42,141 nt of DNA, taken from contig CAIQWJ010000062.1 of assembly GCA_903875575.1 (NCBI GenBank), positions 1 to 42,141 of the forward strand. The letters run 5' to 3'. Below the pieces are notes generated by a model. That model searched no databases. It was not told the DNA's origin and saw only the letters and a program-made list of their open reading frames with translations. Positions 35,421 through 42,141 of the stretch are shown in pieces. A program made the position numbers and the translations under genes. The stretch's first letter is position 1, and every line of letters begins with the position of its first letter. The stretch comes from an uncultured Acidobacteriia bacterium (GTDB taxonomy: Bacteria; Acidobacteriota; Terriglobia; Bryobacterales; Bryobacteraceae).

Positions 35421-36335
35421 TCATTCGTCAGTCACCCGGGCTGTCAGGCCGCGGGAGGCGCCGATGAGCGCTTTCAGAAACGTCCCGGCGGCGGGCGACA
35501 GTGAACGTCCCGCCTTCTGCGCCACAACGATCTTCCTTGTCAGTGCAGGATGATTGAGCACTCGCGAGCGCACTCCGCTGAGTTCAGAAACCTCCAGCGC
35601 GGAGGACGGCAAAAACGTCACGCCGAGTCCGGCTTTCACCATGCCGACGGCGGTCGACATGTACGTGACTTCGTAAGCAGGCACCGGGAAATGGCTGATC
35701 GATTCGAAGGCCCGATCGATAAGCGTGCGCACGCTGCTTTGCCTGTCCATCAGGATCAGCGGGAGATCAGTCAGATGCTTCAGCGTAATGTTCCGCTTGC
35801 CTTCCAGCGGCGATCCTGGCGGGAAAACGATTCTCATCCTGTCCGTGAACAGGGGGATTGTCTGGATCTCAGGGCCGGCATCGGGAAAGCTGCCAATGCC
35901 GAGGTCGACTTCCTCGTCCTTCACCATAGTCAGGATGCGTTGCGACACCACATCCTTCAGAGTGACCCCCACGCCGGGCGATTGCGCCCGGAACCCGGCG
36001 ATGATCCGGGGGAGCATGGTGGAACTGATCGAAGGCAGGGCTGCGATGCTGACCAGGCCGTGATCGCCGGTCGACAGTTCGCGGGCGTTCATGACCACAG
36101 CTTCAATTTCCCGCACCAGTCGCTGCATCACAGGAGTCAGTTCGCTTCCAATCTGCGTCAGTCTGACTGATCGGGTGTTGCGGTCCAGCAGGCGCACACC
36201 CAGAGTTTCCTCCAGTTGGCGTATCTGGACAGTCAGGGTAGGTTGCGAAATATGCAGCGCCCGGGCGGCCCTGGTGAAATTTCCCGTGCGGGCAATTGCC
36301 ACTAACGCTTCCAGATGGCGCAGGTTCAGGTTCAT
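35421..36335 (-). CDS. LysR-family transcriptional regulator
   Basis: 304 residues. Winged helix-turn-helix at 1-60 (LEALVAIARTGNFTRAARALHISQPTLTVQIRQLEETLGVRLLDR broken by the usual helices). A periplasmic-binding-protein-like effector domain runs from 90 to the end (GLVSIAALPSIS, MVKDEEVDLGIGSFP, VGMVKAGLGVTFLP). It probably controls the DUF6351/CoA-transferase/CitMHS operon immediately downstream on the same strand, sensing the imported acid or its CoA-pathway product. Confidence 0.92.
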   Translation of the reverse strand: MNLNLRHLEALVAIARTGNFTRAARALHISQPTLTVQIRQLEETLGVRLLDRNTRSVRLTQIGSELTPVMQRLVREIEAVVMNARELSTGDHGLVSIAALPSISSTMLPRIIAGFRAQSPGVGVTLKDVVSQRILTMVKDEEVDLGIGSFPDAGPEIQTIPLFTDRMRIVFPPGSPLEGKRNITLKHLTDLPLILMDRQSSVRTLIDRAFESISHFPVPAYEVTYMSTAVGMVKAGLGVTFLPSSALEVSELSGVRSRVLNHPALTRKIVVAQKAGRSLSPAAGTFLKALIGASRGLTARVTDE

Positions 36336-36436
36336 GTTGATTTATTCGGTCGCGTGGGACGGATAGTACTGCCCTATGGCATCCGTCATACATCTGACCT
36401 ATACTAAAGATAATGGTACGGGTGTATTATCCGACC

Positions 36437-36541
36437 AGGGCAAGCCCTATAGGGGCGGGCCGTCGCGCCTTCGGTGCGGCGGACCCGGGAATGAAAAACG
36501 GGGACGTTAACGTGACAGCCGTTAAACGTGGGAGTTTGAAA
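36437..36541 (+). promoter_or_regulatory. Structured leader upstream of the PEP-CTERM gene
   Basis: The 105 nt before the start hold a palindrome CCCTATAGGG and a 9-bp stem CCGTCGCGC/GTGCGGCGG closed by a CTTCG loop, then GC-rich pairs before GGGAG and the start. The opening AGGGCAAGCC loosely resembles GEMM (c-di-GMP-I) riboswitches, but the conserved GACGCAAAGCC part is missing, so I do not assign a class. Confidence 0.35.
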
Positions 36542-37282
36542 ATGGCGGGTCCAGCGCGGCGAAGAACGCACGTTCCAGCTGACGTGGGTAGTTTTCTGTT
36601 CGCAATGCTCTTTGCCCTCGCTGTGGTGTGTCCCCCATCGGCACGTGCCTCTCTCATTTTCGATTCAGGCGGATGCGATATCTCCTACGGTGGAGCGAGT
36701 AATGGCTATTCTGGCAACTGCTCCACGAAGACGATGGGCGGGGGGGCCAGTGGCGCGAACATCCTGCAATTGTCCGGCGCGGCAACGGCTACCAACAGCG
36801 GATCCATAGGGGACCTGGGAAACCTGACGTTCCTTTCCTACGGAACAGCTACAGGCACGGCTTCCGACCCGTTGCCGCTGCTGTGGGATTTTTCGGTTTT
36901 TGACAATGATCCATCGCCCACGCAAGGCTGGTTTGAGCTGACGTACTATTTCGATAGTTACAGCTACGTTCGCACTGAATCCGGCGTTCTGAATTTTGCC
37001 GGTGGCGCGGGCGGCAGCACCGTATTCATTTCGGGTTCCGACGCCGTCAGCTTCGCGGGGCCGGTTTCCGATTATGTGATTATCCTGACCGTCAGTGGTT
37101 TCGAGAACGCTCTGCATGGTGCGATTACGCTGACCACACCATCCGGTGCCATTGCGGTGAATACTTTGGCACGGGAAGTCGCGACCCCGGAGCCGGGTTC
37201 TTTTCCGATGCTAATTGCCGGACTTGCCGTTATCTCCTTTCGGCTTCGCGGTTTGACATCGCGCGCGACGCCGCGCAACTGA
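36542..37282 (+). CDS. PEP-CTERM sorting-domain protein
   Basis: 246 residues from the ATG at 36542, chosen for GGGAG 7 nt upstream and the signal peptide (FLFAMLFALAVVCPPSARA); the frame opens at 36413. Mature part is Gly/Ser/Thr-rich and beta-type (SLIFDSGGCDISYGGASNGYSG). The C-terminus has the PEP-CTERM signal: P-E-P at about 216-218 (VATPEPGSFPMLIAGL), hydrophobic segment, basic tail (RLRGLTSRATPRN). Such proteins are processed by exosortase and exported to the surface or matrix. No exosortase gene is in the window. Confidence 0.85.
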   Translation: MAGPARRRTHVPADVGSFLFAMLFALAVVCPPSARASLIFDSGGCDISYGGASNGYSGNCSTKTMGGGASGANILQLSGAATATNSGSIGDLGNLTFLSYGTATGTASDPLPLLWDFSVFDNDPSPTQGWFELTYYFDSYSYVRTESGVLNFAGGAGGSTVFISGSDAVSFAGPVSDYVIILTVSGFENALHGAITLTTPSGAIAVNTLAREVATPEPGSFPMLIAGLAVISFRLRGLTSRATPRN

Positions 37283-37404
37283 GTTTGCGCTGACGTTCGC
37301 GACAGGTGACAAGCAGCTAAATACTCCTCTCTTTTCTGTCGATAAGCAACTGTGAGCCGTTCCCGATCAACTTACCGGCGCGTCGCGGAACGCGAACTAT
37401 TGCC

Positions 37405-37905
37405 ATGACCAATTCGGAAAATCCGCTTCAGGAAGCAATGGCGCAGCGCGATCCGGAGTCCGGGCAACCGGCAACTCCAGGGTGTCAGACGCGGATTCTT
37501 CTTGTGGAAGATAACGAGATGAATCGTGACATGCTTTCGCGTCGGCTGATCCGCAAAGGCTATTCCGTGAGCATCGCGACGGACGGTGCCCAGGGGATTG
37601 AGATGGCTGTCGGTATGCGGCCGGATCTGATTCTGATGGATATGAGCCTTCCTGTGATCGATGGCTGGGAGGCCGTACGCAGGCTTAAAGTGACCGAAGC
37701 GGCATGCCGCATCCCTGTCATCGCGCTGACGGCGCACGCCATGTCGGACGACCGGCATAAGGCTATCAACGCAGGCTGTGACGAATATGATACGAAGCCG
37801 GTTGAATTCTCACGGCTGCTCCTGAAGATGGAAACGCTGTTGCGCAGAGGCAGTCTGAACGGGGTGGCCGCTGTTGTCCACGCGGAACAGGAGGAAACGG
37901 TGTGA
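37405..37905 (+). CDS. Stand-alone receiver (CheY-like) protein
   Basis: 166 residues. An unstructured N-terminus, 1-29, precedes a receiver: acidic pair E35-D36 (ILLVEDNEMNRDM), phospho-acceptor D79 (LILMDMSLPVIDG), switch T109, K131 (DTKPVEF). No output domain. The second receiver next door shares the unusual N-R-D-M-L-S-R-R-L string, so the two arose by duplication. Coupled to the next gene by a TGATG overlap; possibly a phosphate sink or relay partner. Confidence 0.88.
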   Translation: MTNSENPLQEAMAQRDPESGQPATPGCQTRILLVEDNEMNRDMLSRRLIRKGYSVSIATDGAQGIEMAVGMRPDLILMDMSLPVIDGWEAVRRLKVTEAACRIPVIALTAHAMSDDRHKAINAGCDEYDTKPVEFSRLLLKMETLLRRGSLNGVAAVVHAEQEETV

Positions 37906-40199
37906 TGCCGGTTAAGAATGATTCGCCGGCCGGGCCGTTCAGCCGTTTCGGCTCGGCTTCCGGTATTCACGGTGTGGCGGCTGGTCTGCCCGCTGCGGCG
38001 AATTCGTCGGATGGTGCGATGCCGGTCAGCAGTTCCATGCAACTCCTCGCCTCCGCCGTTCCGAAGCCGGGCACGCCCGGACGGAAGCCGGAAAGCGCCC
38101 GCAATAAGCGACCGCTGCTGGTTGTGGACGACGACGAAAACAACCGCGACATGCTGTCCCGCAGGCTCCGTAAGGCAGGCTATTACGTCGAGGTCGCCGC
38201 GAGTGCGGGTGAGGCTCTGGCGCAGATGGAGGGGGCCGAAATGGAACTCCTGCTGCTCGATAACATGATGCCCGGGATGAGCGGGACGGAGCTGCTTCGT
38301 TTGCTTCGGGTCACCTATTCGGCATCGGACCTTCCGGTCATCATGGTGACCGCGATGAGCGAAACGAAGGACATTGTGGAGGCACTGAATCTTGGTGCCA
38401 ACGACTACATCACCAAGCCCGTGGACATTGCGGTGGCACTGGCGCGCATTGAAACGCAGATCCGCCGGAAGAAGGCCGAGGAGGAACTTGCCGATAGTCG
38501 GGAGCGTCTGGCACTGGCGATGCGCGGGACGAACGACGGCATGTGGGACTGGGATCTCCGCAGCGGCGAAATTCACTACTCCGCCCGGTGGAAATCGATG
38601 CTGGGTCTCGGCGACGACGATGTGGGGATATCGCCCGAAGAGTGGATGCGACGCGTTCATCGGGACGATGTCACCGAACTGCGCCAACTGCTGGCAAACT
38701 GCGTGGCACCCAGGGCAAACGGAGATCTTCTCAGCGAGCACCGTCTGCGCCACGCCGATGGATCCTACCGCTGGATGTTGTGTCGCGCGGTAGTTCAGCG
38801 AACCGCGGATGGGACGGCGCTCCGCATGGCGGGATGCATCACGGACGTGAACCAGTCCAAGGCCCGCGATCCTCTCACCGGGTTGCCCAACCGTCTGGCC
38901 TTCCATGAGTTCCTGCAGGACATGCTGGAACGGCGCCGCGCGGCGGCAGCTTACGATTTTGCGGTGTTTTTTGTCGATCTGGACCGCTTCAAGCTGATCA
39001 ACGACAGTCTCGGCCATGCAGCTGGCGATCAATTGCTGATGGAGATTGCACAACGACTGGAGGCAATCGTCCGCAGCGGAAAGCGTGAGGGTTCCGGCCG
39101 CCCGGTTGACGCTCTCGCCCGTTTAGGGGGCGATGAGTTCGCTCTCGTGGTAGAAGGCGTTACGGACGTGGAGCAGGCACGGATACTGGGCTCACGGCTG
39201 CTGAACGAGATTGCTGTCGGGTCCCAGGTGGTGGGAAAGGAACTCTTCACTACAGCCAGCATCGGCGTCGTGTTGGGGAGCCCGGAGTATTCCACTTCCC
39301 ATCAATTGATCCGGGACGCCGACACCGCCATGTACCGCGCCAAGGCTCTGGGAAAGAATCGTTGCGAGGTGTTCGACGCCGCGATGCGGGAAGACGCTGT
39401 CTTCCGGCTGGAGATGGTGAACGATCTGCAACGGGCATTGAGTCGCAACGAATTCGAGGTTTTTTATCAGCCGAAGGTCGATGTCGCCAGCCAGCGTATT
39501 GCCGGTTTTGAAGCCTTATTGCGCTGGCACCATCCCACCCTCGGTTCCATATCGCCGACGGTTTTCATACCGGTTGCGGAAGAGACCGGCCTGATCGTTC
39601 CCATTGGGCTGTGGATTCTGGAGGAAGCGTGCCGCACCATGCACCGCTGGCATAACCAGTTCCCATCGGAAAAGCTGATCGAGATCAGCGTGAACCTTTC
39701 GGTCCGCCAGCTTCGTCAGCCGGATCTCGTGGCTGAAGTGGCGGCCATCATCCGGCGAACTGGTATCGTCCCCGCGGCCATACAGCTGGAGATCACCGAG
39801 AGTATTCTCATCGACGATCCCGACCACGCTCTGAAGACCCTCATGCGGCTCAAGGCGCTGGGTATCGGGTTGAAGATCGACGACTTCGGTACGGGGTATT
39901 CTTCTCTTCGTCAACTGGCAGACATGCCGTTTGATTCGCTGAAGATTGATCGCACGTTCATCGACAGGCTCTGCACGGGCGATGCCGGACGGAACATGGT
40001 GCGGACGATTATTGCGCTGGCGAAGAACCTGGGAGTGGAAGTGATCGCGGAGGGCGTCGAGACCGAGGAGCAGTTCGACATGCTGGCGACGATGGGCTGC
40101 AACCGGGTGCAGGGGCACTACTTCTCGGCGGCCGTTGGCGTGGCCGATGCTGAAAAAATCCTCGCATCACCGGACGCTATGCCCGGGACATCACTCTAA
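37905..40199 (+). CDS. REC-PAS-GGDEF-EAL c-di-GMP signalling protein
   Basis: 764 residues from the ATG at 37905 (GGAGG 8 nt upstream; TGATG overlap). Domains: receiver about 68-185 (D119 phospho-acceptor, LLLLDNMMPG); short coiled coil (RRKKAEEELADSRERL); PAS (GTNDGMWDWDLRSGEIHYS to HADGSYRWM) about 200-320; diguanylate cyclase with intact RLGGDEF (G408-F412); EAL phosphodiesterase with GFEALLRWHHP (E536-L538) and EVIAEGVETEEQ. Both catalytic domains look complete, so it could make or break c-di-GMP depending on phosphorylation. Input kinase not in window. Confidence 0.92.
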   Translation: MPVKNDSPAGPFSRFGSASGIHGVAAGLPAAANSSDGAMPVSSSMQLLASAVPKPGTPGRKPESARNKRPLLVVDDDENNRDMLSRRLRKAGYYVEVAASAGEALAQMEGAEMELLLLDNMMPGMSGTELLRLLRVTYSASDLPVIMVTAMSETKDIVEALNLGANDYITKPVDIAVALARIETQIRRKKAEEELADSRERLALAMRGTNDGMWDWDLRSGEIHYSARWKSMLGLGDDDVGISPEEWMRRVHRDDVTELRQLLANCVAPRANGDLLSEHRLRHADGSYRWMLCRAVVQRTADGTALRMAGCITDVNQSKARDPLTGLPNRLAFHEFLQDMLERRRAAAAYDFAVFFVDLDRFKLINDSLGHAAGDQLLMEIAQRLEAIVRSGKREGSGRPVDALARLGGDEFALVVEGVTDVEQARILGSRLLNEIAVGSQVVGKELFTTASIGVVLGSPEYSTSHQLIRDADTAMYRAKALGKNRCEVFDAAMREDAVFRLEMVNDLQRALSRNEFEVFYQPKVDVASQRIAGFEALLRWHHPTLGSISPTVFIPVAEETGLIVPIGLWILEEACRTMHRWHNQFPSEKLIEISVNLSVRQLRQPDLVAEVAAIIRRTGIVPAAIQLEITESILIDDPDHALKTLMRLKALGIGLKIDDFGTGYSSLRQLADMPFDSLKIDRTFIDRLCTGDAGRNMVRTIIALAKNLGVEVIAEGVETEEQFDMLATMGCNRVQGHYFSAAVGVADAEKILASPDAMPGTSL

Positions 40200-40321
40200 G
40201 GTTAAGTTGCACCGCGCTAATGCTCTCCCGTCATTCCGCCGATGAACGTGTATCGGCACCATGCCGAGCGCGAACCTGATGACGCCGTTCCAGCCTCCAT
40301 ACCCCCAATCGATAAACCATC

Positions 40322-40612
40322 TTGGTTACCATCGCACCGAACGGAGACTCCGGACTCGAACTGGCGCGCCGTCTGCGTCCGGATTTCATCACACTCGACG
40401 TTATGATGCCCGGTGTGGATGGTTGGGCCGTCCTCGCCACGCTGAAGTCCGATGCTTCGCTTTCGGGTATACCTGTGGCGGTGATCAGTATGTCCAGTGC
40501 CAGGAATATGGCACTCTCTCTGGGCGCGGCCGCTTATCTCGATAAGCCCGTGAATCGCGATCAACTGGCCTCGGAACTGACCCGCTTGAGACCAGTGCCT
40601 ACCGCTACCTGA
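40322..40612 (+). pseudogene. N-terminally truncated receiver domain
   Basis: The frame from 40322 reads as the last three quarters of a receiver: VTIAPNGDSGLELARRLRPDFITLDVMMPGVDG (phospho-Asp present), IPVAVISMSS, GAAAYLDKPVNRDQL (conserved Lys). The first strand with the acidic pair is missing; a TAA lies in frame at 40313-40315 and no other frame upstream gives the missing part. The only nearby start is TTG. Probably a decayed third member of the receiver group beside it, though a split gene expressed from TTG cannot be excluded. Confidence 0.6.
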
Positions 40613-40747
40613 GGTCCACTGCCACGGCCGGAATCGTTTCCATAAGAACCGGGCGTGCCAGGGGTTTGAATGATTTCGAACTTGCCCGGTTGTGGGACAG
40701 GACCTTCCGGCCGCGTCGGAATTCGCACTGGTGGTTGCCCCCATCAC

Positions 40748-40772
40748 CTCCCTCCGTCGTCTCCCTCCGTCG
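40748..40772. repeat. Pyrimidine-rich direct repeat CTCCCTCCGTCG x2
   Basis: Copies at 40748-40759 and 40761-40772, 13-bp period, followed by a degenerate third (CCTCTCTCGTGTCCCTCGG). It lies between the truncated receiver and the EF-G paralogue. No function seen; the rest of 40613-40842 shows no gene. Confidence 0.4.
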
Positions 40773-40842
40773 CCTCTCTCGTGTCCCTCGGCGGCTTACT
40801 TTGGCGTCTGTGATAGTATTCCGGTTTTAACGGAGGCTTTCC

Positions 40843-42141
40843 GTGAAACCATACGAAACGAAGGACATTAGAAACGTAGGCATTGCAGGTCACGGCCACT
40901 GCGGAAAGACTTCCGTCGTGGCCGGTTTGCTTTTTGCGGCAGGTGCGACCAACCGCCTGACGCGAGTCGACGAAGGGAATACCCTGACCGACCACGACGA
41001 GGAGGAGATCCAGCGCAAGCTCACCATCTCCACTTCCGTCGCAGCTATCGAGTGGAAAAAAACGAAAATCAATATTCTCGATACGCCAGGCTTCAATCTT
41101 TTTACCAATGACGCGTTTGCGACGCTGATCGCGGCGGACGGTCTCATCATCGTTGTCGACGCGGTGGCCGGAGTGCAGTCGCAAACCGAGAAGATGTGGG
41201 CTTATGCCGATGAGCGCAATCTGCCGCGCGCCATCGTCATCAACAAACTCGACCGTGAACGCGCCAGCTTTGAGCGCACCATGGAGAGCATCCGCGCGAG
41301 GTTCGGTCGCGCCGCAATCCCGATCCACCTGCCGCTCGGCAACGAAAAAGATTTCACCGGTGTCATCGATCTGGTCCACATGCGGGCCCACGTCTTTGTG
41401 CCGGATGGAGATGGCAAGTCGAAAGAGGTGGATATTCCCGCCGAGTACGCCGAAGCGGCAAAGAAGGCCCATGAAGAGCTGGTGGAGCTCGTCGCTGAAG
41501 GCAAGGACGATCTCATGGCCGAATTCTTTGAGACCGGCACTCTGCCGGAAGAGCACATTGTGAGCGGGCTCGATGAGGAAATGCGCAAGGACCTTGTCTT
41601 CCCGGTGCTTTGCATGTCAGGGCTCCACGACGTCGGTTCCGACCGTCTGCTCGATCTGATCGTCGAGGCCTTCCCCTCGCCACTGGATCGTCCCCCGGCT
41701 GTCGTGACTCTGAACGGCAGCGATGCTGAGCGAATTTGTGCCGATTCCGGCCCCACGGCCGCCTACGTCTTCAAAACAACCGCCGACCCCTTTGCGGGAC
41801 GAATCTCATACTTCAAGGTGCTTTCGGGCGTCGTCAAAAACGACGCCAATCTCTTCAATACCCGCCGCGACACAACCGAGCGCCTTGCTCATATCGGTGC
41901 CCCGCTCGGGAAGACGATCCTGCCTGTCAACGAACTGCACGCCGGAGATATCGGTGCCGTCGCGAAACTGAAGGAATCGCTCACCGGCGACACTCTGACT
42001 GACAAATTGTCACCCGTTGCCTTCCCGCCGGTGAAGCTGAGCGAACCGTCGATCGCCTTCGCTGTGGAAGCAAAGAGCCGGAACGACGAAGACCGGATGG
42101 GCAACGCGCTCCACAAGCTGCTCGAAGAAGATCTCTCGCTC
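40843..42141 (+). CDS. Elongation factor G paralogue (EF-G-like GTPase), 3' end outside window
   Basis: 433 codons visible from GTG at 40843 (GGAGG 6 nt upstream); a full EF-G is about 690. The G domain has G1 GHGHCGKTS (16-24), G3 DTPGFNLF (80-87), G4 NKLD (134-137), then the domain II beta-barrel (AAYVFKTTADPFAGRISYFKV). Switch II lacks the catalytic His of classic EF-G (DTPGH); F84 stands there. This is the pattern of the secondary EF-G group (FusA2-like), whose role differs from canonical translocase and is poorly known. No ribosomal genes are nearby, which also points to the paralogue. Confidence 0.9.
   Translation, partial: MKPYETKDIRNVGIAGHGHCGKTSVVAGLLFAAGATNRLTRVDEGNTLTDHDEEEIQRKLTISTSVAAIEWKKTKINILDTPGFNLFTNDAFATLIAADGLIIVVDAVAGVQSQTEKMWAYADERNLPRAIVINKLDRERASFERTMESIRARFGRAAIPIHLPLGNEKDFTGVIDLVHMRAHVFVPDGDGKSKEVDIPAEYAEAAKKAHEELVELVAEGKDDLMAEFFETGTLPEEHIVSGLDEEMRKDLVFPVLCMSGLHDVGSDRLLDLIVEAFPSPLDRPPAVVTLNGSDAERICADSGPTAAYVFKTTADPFAGRISYFKVLSGVVKNDANLFNTRRDTTERLAHIGAPLGKTILPVNELHAGDIGAVAKLKESLTGDTLTDKLSPVAFPPVKLSEPSIAFAVEAKSRNDEDRMGNALHKLLEEDLSL

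Noticed and set aside
36437-36541. c-di-GMP-I (GEMM) riboswitch
   Set aside because: Only a loose AGGGCAAGCC match; the conserved second half of the core is missing. Kept as an unassigned leader.
37560-39053. 497-codon minus-strand frame opposite the receiver genes
   Set aside because: Antisense of clear REC and PAS domains; composition is His/Arg/Gln-rich as in other shadows.

Overview
The window reads as a chromosome segment of an acidobacterium, most likely of the Solibacter/Bryobacter branch. The basis is family content. It holds a very large TonB-dependent receptor with a carboxypeptidase-regulatory N-terminal domain, a TIGR03435-type secreted protein, a TIGR03436-type VWFA protein, a TIGR03437-type C-terminal domain on an SBBP-repeat protein, and a TonB-C protein carrying an anti-sigma zinc finger. 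These families are expanded in that lineage. GC is high in the genes and drops in a few promoter regions. I see no insertion sequence, phage, integrase or CRISPR array. The taxon is an inference.

Layout. 1-96 is the tail of an unknown gene. An AT-rich regulatory region (97-543) with a near-consensus promoter follows, then the TonB-dependent receptor (544-4326), a terminator, and a secreted TPR protein (4532-5680). A hairpin-rich repeat separates these from a minus-strand block: recA, whose stop overlaps the promoter of a Phd/VapC toxin-antitoxin pair. A secreted M13 metallopeptidase (7802-9808) reads the other way. From 16493 down to 10097 the minus strand carries a heme-copper cytochrome oxidase cluster (ctaC, ctaD, two subunit III genes, two small proteins), then acetyl-CoA synthetase and a DUF2277 gene. 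A decayed second copy of the DUF2277 3' end lies just beyond.

16494-17990 holds a 28-codon membrane microprotein gene with a structured leader, a carD regulator behind a consensus promoter, and a small zinc-ribbon gene divergent from gamma-glutamyltransferase. The plus strand then runs through gamma-glutamyltransferase, VWFA protein, DUF72, tRNA-Val(GAC), and the SBBP/TIGR03437 protein. Next comes a three-gene signalling operon (ECF sigma factor and two tandem anti-sigma-zinc-finger/TonB-C fusions), then a TIGR03435 protein and serC.

30421-36335 is a minus-strand catabolic locus: a LysR regulator, then a DUF6351 putative esterase, a family III CoA-transferase and a CitMHS citrate-type transporter, with AATAG/CTATT half-sites upstream of the operon. 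The end of the window has a PEP-CTERM protein behind a structured leader, a receiver protein coupled to a REC-PAS-GGDEF-EAL protein, an N-terminally truncated receiver, and the first 433 codons of an EF-G paralogue.

The most interesting items are the ECF sigma / twin zinc-finger-TonB operon, the 28-residue microprotein unit at 16683-16863, the oxidase subunit I with substitutions at both expected proton-path positions, and the LysR-linked esterase/CoA-transferase/transporter operon. All functional calls come from reading the sequence; no database search was possible.
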